Source of the DNA: Euonymus europaeus
Taxonomy: Eukaryota; Streptophyta; Magnoliopsida; Celastrales; Celastraceae
Direction of reading: 5' to 3'
DNA: 64,000 nt
NCBI GenBank assembly: GCA_963580455.1
Contig: OY756957.1
Span: 26,566,501-26,630,500, forward strand
Position numbers and translations under genes: made by a program. The first letter of the stretch is position 1. Each line of letters begins with the position of its first letter. Under the pieces are notes generated by a model that was not told the DNA's origin, searched no databases, and saw nothing but the letters and a program-made list of their open reading frames with translations. This document shows, piece by piece, positions 25,081-36,722 of this stretch.

Positions 25081-25716
25081 AAAGAATTCTTTGTTGTGAT
25101 TCTCACACCTATTAATATCAATAATATTGTCTGTTTTGACCACAATTCACATAGATACATTGAGCTTTTCAATATGTACCACACCACTTGGATGAATATC
25201 CAAGCGATGTGGTATTTTTCAATACCACGCTTGACACTCTCCCGTACTTGTGGATTGAGTTATGCCAGACCCAACAACTAGATATCAGTGGCCCATTCAA
25301 CTGGATCAAAATTGTAATTCTCACACCCACTAACATCAATAATATTATCCGCTTTGACCGATTCCCTTGAATACATAGGGTGCTTTGTTCTTCTTGGATT
25401 ATCTCACTTAATGGTACTTAAGTCTAGGAAAAAGTGTTGCTAATGTTAGAAGGGTAGGCTTTTCAATATATACCATACCACTTGGATGAATTCAAGCGAT
25501 GTGGTATTTTTCAATACCACACTTGACACTTTTCCGCACTTGTGGACTGGATTATGCCAAACCCAACAAGTGAACAGATACAAGTCCATTCAATTGGACA
25601 AAAATCTCGCTCGGACGCTATGTTGTAATTCAGCTTAGTTCTTCCTATACCGTCTTACTTAAAGGAACTTAGGCTCAGGAAAACATCTTGTCAATGTTAG
25701 AAAGGTAAGATTTTCA
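25081..25716. repeat. degenerate direct repeats with a conserved hairpin
   Basis: A segment with CACTTGGATGAAT followed by a 20-nt hairpin (stem GTGGTATT / AATACCAC, loop TTTC) occurs near 25180-25230 and 25465-25520; a third partial copy is split by the hAT element and resumes at 26634. A second shared segment (CAATAATATT with flanks) occurs near 25120 and 25340. They may be old LTR pieces; the family was not recognised. Confidence 0.55.
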
Positions 25717-25724
25717 ATATATAC

Positions 25725-26625
25725 CAAGGTTGTTAAAACCAGACCGGACCTACCGGTCACCGGCCCTCTGTCCGGTCCGGTCTGGGTATGAAGAACCGCA
25801 CCTCTTGAGAACCGGCAGGTTCCCGGTTGGACCGGCCGATCCTCATGAACCGATTGAGCCGGTTTTTGTTGGAAAATTTTGGAAAAGTTGCTTTTGTTAG
25901 GATTAGAACTCATGACCTCTTTACTAAAAACTAGTCTTTTGACCAACTAAGCTATCCAATTTTGTTTTTTTTTTTTTTTTTTTTGAAGATAGCTATCCAA
26001 TTTTGTTGATCTATGGTGAAACATTATATTAATGTATCATATCTCTCAAGTTTAATTTAAAGTCAAACACTAATTACATATATAGCATTTCTATATATTA
26101 ATTAAATTTATAGAAAATAAAATATATTTATTTATTTCAAATATTTAATTTAATAAAAATTCATTGCAATAAATTTCAGTTAATTTTTTTATATATTCAT
26201 GTTGTCAACTAAATTTTTTGACATAAAGACTCATATTATGATGATGAATATGGTTGTAATATACATGTGTTTCACTCATATAATTCTTAATTCGATTTTT
26301 AATAAATATTTAATTTTAATTTACGATTCTATGATTGCATAAATAATTTTTATTTATTTTATCATTTGACATATAATTTTTTTGTTAAATGAATATTTGA
26401 GAACCTATGAATAGTTGCAAATTTTTTAATAAAGAGACATATTAATGTTATATTTCTATATTACTATGAGAATTATAAAATATTAAATAGTTTTAATTAT
26501 TACTTATAATATATAAATATATAATAATTAATAATATTGAACCCGGTTCGAACCACGGTTGGACCATTGAACCATGAATCGAAGAATTTTCCTGTTCGAT
26601 GACCGGTCCGGTTTTCAAAACCTTG
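25725..26625. mobile_element. 901-bp hAT-type non-autonomous DNA element with 8-bp TSD
   Basis: The ends form inverted repeats: CAAGGTTGTTAAAACC on the left and, reverse-complemented, CAAGGTTTTGAAAACC on the right, both followed by GACCGG-rich sequence. The 8-bp direct repeat ATATATAC flanks it exactly (25717-25724 and 26626-26633), and an unsplit copy of the target repeat lies near 25460-25500. No transposase is present; the interior is AT-rich. CA...TG ends plus an 8-bp TSD indicate hAT. A 9-bp reading (Mutator) is possible if the first C belongs to the TSD. Confidence 0.85.
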
Positions 26626-26633
26626 ATATATAC

Positions 26634-28655
26634 CACAGAACTTGGATGAATCCAAGCCATGTGATATTTTTCAATACCACCACCACCCACACGTCACATT
26701 CTTTAACAAATTTTCGGAGGAGAGATTGTTGAAAAAAAAGAGTAACAAAGCAATCAACGCATAAATAAATAAAAAATTGATCAAAGGGAAGGGGGAGGAA
26801 GATTCGATCTCCCCATCCTCCTGGACCTCCTCCACCCCAAACAATGCATCTAGTTAGAAAGTTGTCTACTTTTCTTAGCCTTTTGATAATAATAAGATAA
26901 TTGTCTTAGTCTGCAGCAAACATTGGGTAATCAATATTTCTCTTTTGTTTTAGTTTCTAATTCTCCTTTTTTCCTTGGTAGATAGACCTGAAAAGACGCC
27001 AACTTATTGTTTTTGGGGTCGTTTCACTATGTAAGCACATTAAAAAAAGTATCCTCATTTGCCAATGAATTACCCTTTCCTTTTAGTAACCTTATGAGCT
27101 AGTCTGGCTTTTATGGCTTTTAAAATTATGTAATAAATTTGGCTTCCCTTAAAATATCTTATTAAGGTGAGAAAAAACTTGCATTTATAAACAGGTCCAA
27201 ATCCTCACGTATGAACTGGACGAAACAAACGGAATGAAACCGATTGACCCAACACATGCAAATAAACACGATCTACATCAGAATGAGCTTAAAAGCTCCG
27301 TAATCATGTAATAAATTTGGGTCTTCTTTGTTCTCACTCTAGAAATGAAGAAAAACTTACATTTATATACAAATTCAAAGGACCACTCCCATCTAATGTG
27401 GAAGGTTCTTACAAATTATGTGAACAAATTGCCTTATGAGAATTTGTGTATGTATCTCACCAAGATCATTAGTCAACAAAATATGAAAACTTAATGCGAA
27501 ACTAAAAACAATCAAAACACCACGATTTTAACGAGAAAACCTTAATGTGAAAAACCTCGAGTATATGAACGACCAACCTTGAGAAACAATCAACTAATCA
27601 CAAATAGAGTACAACCCTATCTTTAACCCTAAAGACATCGCTCGTACATCTCATTCATTCAGTGTATGTTTCAACTCAACACTCAATCCACCTAGGTAGA
27701 GCTCGCTTTTGGCGCATCTAAAAGACTTCACGAACGAGGAATCAACTCCTTCTCGCCAAGAACACAAGCGAAATATGAAACTCTCTTTCTCAAACTAATC
27801 TCTCTCAATTTACATGAATAATCTCACCATTACAAGAATTAATATGAGAGAGAATAAAACAAAAACCAAATAACATGGGCACAAGATTTGCAATAGCTTC
27901 GGTCACCTCCAATTTGATATCACGTCCCTCTTATATAGTGTTTTGAACAAATCATGATAAGATCTTCACACATCATGATAAGATTCACTTTCCTTTTAAC
28001 TCCTCTAAAAAAAATGTAGATAAGACAAAATAACTCCAAGAGATATTAATTAATTATCAACAAAAGACTCCAAATGATATTAGACTTTGATATAGAACAA
28101 GAATTGTCGTGCAAACAAAAGTCTCCACTTGATAAAAGAAAAGAGTTGTAGTGCACTTTATGACAAGAATCTCACCATGATAAGAATTCATTAACTCCTG
28201 TAAAAAATCCCACCATGATAATAATTCATTAACTCCTGTCTTTATCTCTTGTAAACAAACAAATACGGCACAAATTTCAATTTCATTATGAGATATTGAT
28301 AAAACACAACAACTTCAAGAGATAAAATACAAATCTAATAGGTGTCAAAGACTTGAACCATTCACACGACATTTATCTTGCATTATGTAGAGCACATCCA
28401 CTACACCTTAACAACATTTGTTTTGCATCTAATTCATTTGAGTACTACATGTTACCGGAATTCATGCAAACAATTAACATAATCCATGCAAAACAATTAA
28501 AAATCCATGAACCATTAAATTATCACACAATTGTCACAAATAAAACCAACACCTTATCTGCCTGCAAATTATGCTTCTCAACGTTCCTTCAATAATGGTT
28601 GTTGATATCCTTTTATATAAATAAAAAAAAAGGTTGTTGATATCCTTTTATATGC
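26634..28655. other. gene-poor AT-rich region
   Basis: The first ~70 bp complete the repeat split by the hAT element. The rest shows no convincing coding sequence. The stretch 27480-27800 has a low-complexity, repeat-like character, and 28596-28650 carries a short direct repeat of GGTTGTTGATATCC. Confidence 0.4.
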
Positions 28656-28659
28656 ATGT

Positions 28660-28830
28660 CGCAGAAGGGCATATATGTATGGGTTTGTGAAAGGCGGAAT
28701 GACTTGCATGATAATGGACTATCTGGTGGGAAGCCTATGTCCAGCATATTTAGCATTATTTTGCTAAACAAAGTTCAATGTCAAGGTTTAGAGTTTGTTG
28801 AAGAGAAGATGGTCAATCTTCCCATTAATT
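28660..28830 (+). pseudogene. DUF674 relic, C-terminal part
   Basis: The plus strand encodes GFVKGGMTCMIMDYL from about 28683 and, after a stop and frame change, NVKV and FVEEKMV. This matches the GFVKGKVTYMIMDDLEV and FKVKDVGVVEEKEI segments of the intact DUF674 gene at 45.2-46.2 kb. Stops and a shifted frame show it is dead. It lies just left of copia E2. Confidence 0.7.
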
Positions 28831-29268
28831 AATTTGCACATACAGTGATACAGGGACTTCGCATGAACAATTCATCAAACGGGTTGTATGCACTCGAGAA
28901 CAACAAAATTGCAACGGGATGTCAAGGAAGGAAATATATTTTCTACAACTAATCAAGAACAAGTCAGGGATGCAAAAACACTTACAATTTTAATAAAATT
29001 TGGAAAAATGAAGCTCAAGCTGTCTAATAACTAATTTAATTGAGTTGGGTTTACCAAACTTGGGCTTCTGACCAGCTATCTTTAGGATTCTAACTTCTGA
29101 ATGCACCTGTAAGGTTTTACTTCATTTATTTTACTTACATCTTATTAATTTTTTTCTTTAGTTAAAACAGCCTTAATTATCCTCAGCACCCAAAAAAAAA
29201 AAGAGAGGCATACATTTGATGGTGCTATATGCCAACTCATGTCATAAAGAGTAGTAGCCAAGAATAAA

Positions 29269-30572
29269 TGTGCATTTGTTATCCGTTATTAATTTAATAA
29301 ATAGAGAAAAACAATGCAATTACTCAATTTTCAATTTAATTAGTCACAAATTCTAACGTATCAAAGATATCAAATTAATAGCAAAAATTGACCTATTAAA
29401 TATATTGATAAATTATTCTAACATGCCTTAGAGTCAAGTTATAATATACGGACAAACTTAATTCAATAATTTAAAACGTCAAATATGTAAAGCTTATGGT
29501 CATGATTACATGAGGAACAGTGGCATGCAAATTCACATATCTGTATTTGTAAGGCAACACATGCATATGAGTCAATATAATTATCAAATACTCGAACGTG
29601 TCAAGCATTATCACCTTAAGAATGTTGGAAAATTCCGTTAATAATGACTTGTTTTCAAAGATATTATTAATATATATATACACGATATATCGATATCAAG
29701 AAACAGCAAAATATATATAAGCAAGATATATTGATATCAAGAAACAACAAAATAAAGATCTACCAATATTACAAGTTACCGAACAGTGAGTTGAGGAGAG
29801 AGCAAGGTACGCTAGTATGCGAATCTCCTTAAGGTGATAATGCCCCAGCCACAGGTGTCTGCTTTTCCGGGCAAGAACCTCCCAAGATACAATGCTCACT
29901 TCCGACGGTAGATGACACAGGTATACCGGCGGGATCGATCGAACCAACAGTGAAAGCACTCTTAGACAGAATTTCGAGAAGATGGAAAGCTATGGAGAAG
30001 TATTTCGGTAGAGTAAAAATGTTGTCTTTTTCCATACCATTTGGGCTACTATTTATAGTAGAACCCAAACCAAAAATCGACAAATAAATTCTGTAACGGA
30101 CCAGTAATAAAACGAATTTAAAACTGTAACGGAAATTTGAATTAATTTCGTAACGGAAATTTTTGAATTTCGAATAAGCCTCATGTCCACATTCAACGAA
30201 TCTTGTAGTGGGCTAGTGCAAAATATTGGGCCCAAATGGGCTACGTAAGCCCGAGCCCGAACAAAAGCTTGGGTGTCTTTGGGCCCAAGTCTTACATCCA
30301 ACACTTGGGTTTATAAACCCAAGTCACACATAACACAATTATGAAATGTGGGATTCCCACATTTCTATTATTTTGCATTTAATATATCATGCTTAACATG
30401 ACCACTTTGGAGTCAATTTTCATTCAACCAAAAAATGGTTTTGGACAACCTTTAACTCCAATCTCTAGTCTTCATACTGAAGATTAAAACTCACTAAATT
30501 ACATTCAACTAATACTCAATTAGTTGTAAATAATTATTGGTCAAATAGTGGTTGACCACCATTTTTCCAACA
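29269..30572 (-). repeat. 3' LTR of copia E2
   Basis: Its 5' end (TGTTGG on the minus strand) abuts the polypurine tract at 30573. The R/U5 part is identical, as far as I can see, to the 5' LTR. A TATA-like ACTATAAATAG lies near 30050-30060 on the minus strand. The end at 29269 is inferred from where similarity to the other LTR stops (29263-29269). Confidence 0.8.
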
Positions 30573-31170
30573 ATCCCCCACATTGAATGGAAACAGACGA
30601 CAATTCGGACACGAAGATCTGTCTAAGATTGAAAACTTGTCTGAGAGTGCAGTAGGACCAATACTGCATCGAGATCGGTAGCTTTTGGCTTTGAACCTTC
30701 TCTAGTGAAAGTCTATCGGACTTACTTAACTAGTCAGTGGACTGACGCCTTGAACTGCCAGTTGTTTATGTAAGCCCAGACAATAAAACTCACACAGCAA
30801 TGATCCAATTCATAATTGGTTCTCGGTTGTGTTCGTTGTTTCGGCCATGAACGTCTTGGGTTCAGCGAGTGCTTTAGAAAATATCGCCTTTTAAATATTT
30901 TCATAGAGTCGGCCCTACTCTTCACTCACATAGGTGATGTCCTATCAAGAGTATCCTCTCATACTCCACTTGTATCTTTACAAGATATAGGAATCATTAA
31001 AAGCATAGCTTAACCTTAACACGCTTCTTAGCAGTTCTTGGGGCATCCAAGGAATGGGACGGAGTGAAACTCCACACTGCTCATACTTAAGTTATTCTCA
31101 ACTTGTGTTTTCCTATTGAACCTAGTCCATGGGATCTCCAATTGCTAGGTTAGGTTTCCATCAAGATAAC

Positions 31171-32725
31171 TTATTGAGTTAAGGCTTTTAAGCCCATTCC
31201 CCTCGATGCACAGTCCGTTACCTCTCTACTCAGACCTTTAGTCAACGGATCCGCAAGGTTTTCTTTAGACTTCACAAAACCTAAGGAAATTATTCCAGTA
31301 GAGAGTAACTGTCTTACGGTATTATGTCTACGACGAATGTCTAGACTTACCATTATACATCAAATTCTGTTTTGTTCTTTCTCAGAAATTAAATCTCTAT
31401 TTCTTTTCTGAGAGGTTTCGCTTTGTTTGCATGGAAATATTTCCTCAAAGAATTCAACGTTTCTCGTTTCCATGATAGTATTTACATGGATGTCATATAT
31501 CTCAGATTTGTGTACCAAAAATCTGAATGCACTGCTATTTTGAGCATATCCCAAAAATATGCAATCCACAGTTTTAGGTCCAAGTCTGACTTGCTTAGGT
31601 GGAAGTATTGCCTTCACAAAACCTAAGGAAATTATTCCAGTAGAGAGTAACTGTCTTACGGTATTATGTCTACGACGAATGTCTAGACTTACCATTATAC
31701 ATCAAATTCTGTTTTGTTCTTTCTCAGAAATTAAATCTCTATTTCTTTTCTGAGAGGTTTCGCTTTGTTTGCATGGAAATATTTCCTCAAAGAATTCAAC
31801 GTTTCTCGTTTCCATGATAGTATTTACATGGATGTCATATATCTCAGATTTGTGTACCAAAAATCTGAATGCACTGCTATTTTGAGCATATCCCAAAAAT
31901 ATGCAATCCACAGTTTTAGGTCCAAGTCTGACTTGCTTAGGTGGAAGTATTGCCACCTTAGCTAGGCACCCCCACACTTTCAAGTATTTGAAAGAGGGTG
32001 GTCTTTTATTCCACATCTCATATGGAATACTACATGTTTTCTTGTGGGGCATTCTATTAAGAATATAATTAGCAGTTTGTACTGCTTCCCCCCCACAAGT
32101 TTTGAGGTAAACCAGAACTTATTAACATGGAATTAACCATTTCTTTTAAAGTTCTATTTTTACTTTCAGCAATTCCATTTTGCTGAGGTGTATATGGTGC
32201 TGTTGTTTGGTGGATGATACCAAACTCAGTACACAATTCATCAAAAGGAGTAGAATCATACTCTTCTCATCTATCAGATCTTAATGCCTTGATCTTTTTA
32301 CCAAGTTGATTCTCAACTTCATTTTTATACTTGACAAAGTTGTCCATCACTTCGTTTTTGCTAGTTAACAAACAAACATAGCAATACCGAGTACAATCAT
32401 CGATGAATGTAATGAAGTACTTCTTTCCACCTCTACTTTGAACAAATTTCAAGTCGCATAAATCACTATGAATTAATGCTAGAGGCTCAAAACTTCTTTC
32501 AATTGTATGAAAAGGTTTCTTGGCAAACTTTGCTTCAACACATGTTTCACATTTATGGTTGACATCCAAATTAAATTTGGGAATTAAACCTAAGTTTGCC
32601 AACTTTTTCATTGTACCATAGTTTACATGTCCTAATCAACCATGCCACAAGTATGGAGAGTTAACAATGTAAACTGAAGCTTCCTCTTTATTCATAATAG
32701 TTTTCGGGTACAAAAATTTGTTGTC
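31171..32725 (-). pseudogene. decayed pol of copia E2 (integrase to RNase H tail)
   Basis: Downstream of the stop at 32726 the polyprotein continues through three further lesions visible against E1: in-frame stops near 32636 and 32268 and a frame change near 32090. It holds the GAG-pre-integrase and integrase region, then the post-integrase segment, then the RNase H tail at 31171-31353. Reverse transcriptase is missing at the same junction as in E1. The tail of integrase and the junction are present twice because of a 342-bp duplication. Confidence 0.8.
31270..31953 (-). repeat. 342-bp tandem duplication inside copia E2
   Basis: 31270-31611 and 31612-31953 appear identical by eye. The unit spans the end of the integrase region, the RT-deletion junction and the start of the RNase H tail. 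E1 has a single copy, so the duplication arose on the E2 lineage. Confidence 0.9.
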
Positions 32726-34189
32726 TTAATCAATTACAGCAATGTTGGCTTTGAAAAGCCCATCACAAATATACCCCTTCCCCACATAAGTTCCATCCTT
32801 GGAAACTACAAATTTATAAGATTCAAACACAACTTTGAATCCCTTGCTTATCATCACAGGCACAGAAATCAGATTATTTCGAATCTCTGGAACATGTAGC
32901 ACATTTTGGAGTGCTAGCTTTTTGCCTGAGGTGAACTTTAGAATAACCTCTACAGTTCCTACAATAGTGGCTGGAGCAGAGTTAGCCATGAAGATCTTCT
33001 CTCCATCATCCTTCTTCTCATAAGATGTGAAGAGGTCTTTATCGATGCAGATATGTTTGGTTGCACCGGTGTCCACCCACCAATCTTTGGTGTTTGTCAC
33101 CAAGTTCACTTGGGTGACTACAGCAGCCAACATCTCTTCATCATCATTTTGCTTAACTAGGTGAGCTTGCTTGGTAGTTTTTCCCTTGCCTTTAGCCTTG
33201 GCCTTATCCTTCTCCTTGTTAGGACGTTTTCTACAATCCTTGGCACGGTGTCCAGGTTTTTCACAAATAAAGCAGGTACCCTGGAACTTCTGAAATTGTT
33301 CCTTCTGCTTTCCCTTAGCTTGGTATTCCCTCTTCCGTTTCCCATCAGTCTTGGGTTCGGGAATTTCTACCAAGTTTGCTCTAGGTGCTCTTGGAGGTGC
33401 CGTCTTCTTCCGATTGTCTTCCTCAATTCGGAGACGGACTATTAAATCCTCCATTTTGATTTCCTTGCGCTTGTGCTTCAAGTAGTTCTTGAAGTCCAAC
33501 CAACTAGGGGGCAACTTCTCAATGAGTGCCGCCACCTGAAAAGACTCACTGAGAGTCATCCCTTCTGCTAGTACGTCATGTAGAATTAGCTGGTAGTCTT
33601 CAGCCTGGGTGACAACAGACTTGTCATCCACCATCTTGAAGTCCAGAAATTTGGCCACCACAAATTTCTTGGTTCCAACATCTTCAGTCTTGTACTTCTT
33701 TTCCAGAGAGCTCCATAGCTCCTTGGCTGAAGGTATGCCACAATACACGTTATACAGGTCATCAGCAAGTCCACCAAGGACTAGATTTCTGCATATGTAT
33801 TCTCCATCTTTCCAGGCATGCATTGCTGCCACAGTCGTTGGATCCGACTCACCCTCCCGAATGACAGGGCACGTTTCCATTAGGAATCGAGCATGATTCA
33901 AGGCAGTCAAATAAAAGTGCATCTTTTGTTGCCACCTTTTGAAATCAATGCCCTTGAACTTTTCTGGCTTTTCAGCGGGAATTACAGGAATCACCCTGTT
34001 CGTCATAGGAACATTGTTCCTGATTCCAACGGTTGCAGCAGCAACAGGCACGCCTCCAACAGAAGTAGCCATCGGCATACCTCCATTAGGAGCAGCCACG
34101 CCACCTGGGTTCACAACACTAGGGGCAATATCATCACCTCCACTAGGGACGGTGGGTAACTCATTGTAGGCTTGTTGAATTTGTTCCAT
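32726..34189 (-). CDS. copia E2 gag and protease ORF
   Basis: A 487-codon ORF. Residues 1-70 are Pro/Gly/Val-rich; gag follows (FKGIDFKRWQ near 78), with a CCHC zinc knuckle at C306, C309, H314 and C319, a Lys-rich stretch (325-340), and the protease active site WWVDTGA with Asp373. It ends at a stop where E1 has Lys. This is capsid-like protein plus aspartic protease of a retroelement. It is the only long open frame left, and it keeps the gag that E1 lost. Confidence 0.9.
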   Translation of the reverse strand: MEQIQQAYNELPTVPSGGDDIAPSVVNPGGVAAPNGGMPMATSVGGVPVAAATVGIRNNVPMTNRVIPVIPAEKPEKFKGIDFKRWQQKMHFYLTALNHARFLMETCPVIREGESDPTTVAAMHAWKDGEYICRNLVLGGLADDLYNVYCGIPSAKELWSSLEKKYKTEDVGTKKFVVAKFLDFKMVDDKSVVTQAEDYQLILHDVLAEGMTLSESFQVAALIEKLPPSWLDFKNYLKHKRKEIKMEDLIVRLRIEEDNRKKTAPPRAPRANLVEIPEPKTDGKRKREYQAKGKQKEQFQKFQGTCFICEKPGHRAKDCRKRPNKEKDKAKAKGKGKTTKQAHLVKQNDDEEMLAAVVTQVNLVTNTKDWWVDTGATKHICIDKDLFTSYEKKDDGEKIFMANSAPATIVGTVEVILKFTSGKKLALQNVLHVPEIRNNLISVPVMISKGFKVVFESYKFVVSKDGTYVGKGYICDGLFKANIAVID

Positions 34190-35042
34190 CTTTCACTACA
34201 ATAACAAATATTGAAGTGAGTAAACACTTTGTAATATAATCACCACAATTACAATTAAAACACTTAAACACCTTTAAGGTACGCAACTTGTCAAATAAAT
34301 TTGTGCCTTAGAAAATTAGCAACTAGGTTGGTTCCCAGGAAAGAGGGGGCCTTCCAAATAATATGGCGCTCAATTAGGTAACCCCTTTCCTAGACAGAAC
34401 TTTCCAAGATACCGTATTTCTAAATCACAAATAAAAGTGACAAGTTATGTACCAACATATAAAATATTTGATATTAACAATTATCAAATCAAAATATCTT
34501 ATGATGACAAATTCATTCAAAAATATTGTATGTAATATGTACTATACTGTAGCATGCACTTGTTCAATTACCAAATCAATATAATAAATTAATTCAAATA
34601 ATTTAATAAAGAAAATTTATGTCTTAAAACCAGTTTATAATAGATGGTAATATTGATTCAATAATTTGATAAGGCACATATGCATGGCTTATAGTAAACA
34701 TGGCATGCATACAACATTGAATAAATTAGAAATCTTTATATGATAAACGCAAAGAATTTCCTTTGTAAACCGAGTAATAAGTTCAATTGTCAGATCAAAA
34801 GGAAAAACAATTATTTTTTTTAATAATTCATAAATACAAACAAACGGTCAATTCTACACACCACTTAATAATGTTTAATGACAACAATCAATTGTAATGA
34901 TTAATTTAAAACGGGGAAAAACAAATAAAAGATGCAACTAATACCCATATATTTAAAAATACATGTATATTAGTCAATTTGTAAAGCACCATAAAGCATG
35001 CAAAATAAACCATTATCAATTAGTAACCGTTTGAATAATAAA
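34190..35042 (-). other. leader of copia E2 between 5' LTR and gag
   Basis: 853 AT-rich bases without coding potential. The canonical copia primer-binding site (TGGTATCAGAGC) is not seen next to the LTR end. Part of this stretch may really be LTR that the 3' copy has lost. Confidence 0.5.
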
Positions 35043-36346
35043 TGTGCATTTGTTATCCGTTATTAATTTAATAAATAGAGAAAAACAATGCAATTACTCA
35101 ATTTTCAATTTAATTAGTCACAAATTCTAACGTATCAAAGATATCAAATTAATAGCAAAAATTGACCTATTAAATATATTGATAAATTATTCTAACATGC
35201 CTTAGAGTCAAGTTATAATATACGGACAAACTTAATTCAATAATTTAAAACGTCAAATATGTAAAGCTTATGGTCATGATTACATGAGGAACAGTGGCAT
35301 GCAAATTCACATATCTGTATTTGTAAGGCAACACATGCATATGAGTCAATATAATTATCAAATACTCGAACGTGTCAAGCATTATCACCTTAAGAATGTT
35401 GGAAAATTCCGTTAATAATGACTTGTTTTCAAAGATATTATTAATATATATATACACGATATATCGATATCAAGAAACAGCAAAATATATATAAGCAAGA
35501 TATATTGATATCAAGAAACAACAAAATAAAGATCTACCAATATTACAAGTTACCGAACAGTGAGTTGAGGAGAGAGCAAGGTACGCTAGTATGCGAATCT
35601 CCTTAAGGTGATAATGCCCCAGCCACAGGTGTCTGCTTTTCCGGGCAAGAACCTCCCAAGATACAATGCTCACTTCCGACGGTAGATGACACAGGTATAC
35701 CGGCGGGATCGATCGAACCAACAGTGAAAGCACTCTTAGACAGAATTTCGAGAAGATGGAAAGCTATGGAGAAGTATTTCGGTAGAGTAAAAATGTTGTC
35801 TTTTTCCATACCATTTGGGCTACTATTTATAGTAGAACCCAAACCAAAAATCGACAAATAAATTCTGTAACGGACCAGTAATAAAACGAATTTAAAACTG
35901 TAACGGAAATTTGAATTAATTTCGTAACGAAAATTTTTGAATTTCGAATAAGCCTCATGTCCACATTCAACGAATCTTGTAGTGGGCTAGTGCAAAATAT
36001 TGGGCCCAAATGGGCTACGTAAGCCCGAGCCTGAACAAAAGCTTGGGTGTCTTTGGGCCCAAGTCTTACATCCAACACTTGAGTTTATAAACCCAAGTCA
36101 CACACAACACAATTATGAAATGTGGGATTCCCACATTTCTATTATTTTGCACTTAATATATCATGCTTAACATGACCACTTTGGAGTCAATTTCCATTCA
36201 ACCAAAAAATGACTTTGGACAACCTTTAACTCCTATCTCTAGTCTTCATACTGAAGATTAAAACTCACTAAATTACATTCAACTAATACTCAATTAGTTG
36301 TAAATAATTATTGGTCAAATAGTGGTTGACCACCATTTTTCCAACA
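35043..36346 (-). repeat. 5' LTR of copia E2
   Basis: It starts TGTTGG on the minus strand at 36346, next to a DUF674 relic. It matches 29269-30572 without indels. Visible differences cluster between about 35925 and 36235 on this copy. Confidence 0.85.
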
Positions 36347-36722
36347 GATTCTACATATCTGCAGCCAAAACAACTCAAAGACGACATTTTGATTCCCAAA
36401 GTGGCAAACTTGGCTAAAACAAATCTGCCTTTCTCACTTTCAATTAATCAAACTTTACCCCCAACAGTATATTGGTGCCACAGGTACTCGTCGTGCCTCA
36501 TTGACCATGTGTCGTTTGAACCCGCAGCCACTTGCCCCAACTGCATATACATCATGGATAAACAGAAGACCTGTGTCGGTGCACAAAGTAAGGGCTTTGT
36601 GAAGGGACTGGTGAACTACACAATAATGGATGATCTGACCGTGAACCCATGTCTGCAATGTCCATTGTGGATTTGATGAACGAGTTGAACGTTAAAGAAG
36701 TTGGTGCCATATATGCCATATC
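36347..36722 (+). pseudogene. DUF674 relic, middle and C-terminal part
   Basis: The frame from the E2 junction encodes a DUF674 segment (LKDDILIPKVANLAKTNLPF, then CPNC, GFVKGLVNYTIMDDL). A frameshift near 36645 leads to MSIVDLMNELNVKEVGA, equivalent to MSIISLLNKFKVKDVGV of the intact gene at 45.2-46.2 kb. The N-terminal half is missing and is not found at the other side of E2. The relic ends near 36722, where copia RNase H sequence begins. Confidence 0.75.

Larger units (their letters stand above)
29269..36346 (-). mobile_element. Ty1/copia retrotransposon E2, RT-less, with both LTRs
   Basis: A 7.1-kb copia on the minus strand. LTR regions of 1304 bp (29269-30572 and 35043-36346) lie at the same offset (5774) throughout, so no indel separates them. 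The polypurine tract lies at about 30574-30581. Inside are gag, protease, GAG-pre-integrase and integrase pieces and the RNase H tail, but no reverse transcriptase. No TSD was found at the visible ends (ATAAA against GATTC) and no standard primer-binding site directly follows the 5' LTR, so the outer 3' LTR end may be truncated and the true LTR longer. The LTRs differ at about ten sites, all in the U3 part. Confidence 0.9.

Noticed and set aside
33893..34169. Plus-strand ORFs opposite E2 gag
   Set aside because: Antisense shadows of the gag ORF; the same shadows occur opposite E1.
34190..35042. Canonical copia primer-binding site after the E2 5' LTR
   Set aside because: Looked for TGGTATCAGAGC on the minus strand; only partial matches (GGTATCTTGG, TGGTACATAAC) at unsuitable positions.
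29263..36351. 5-bp TSD of E2
   Set aside because: ATAAA on one side and GATTC on the other do not match; the outer end of the 3' LTR may be lost.
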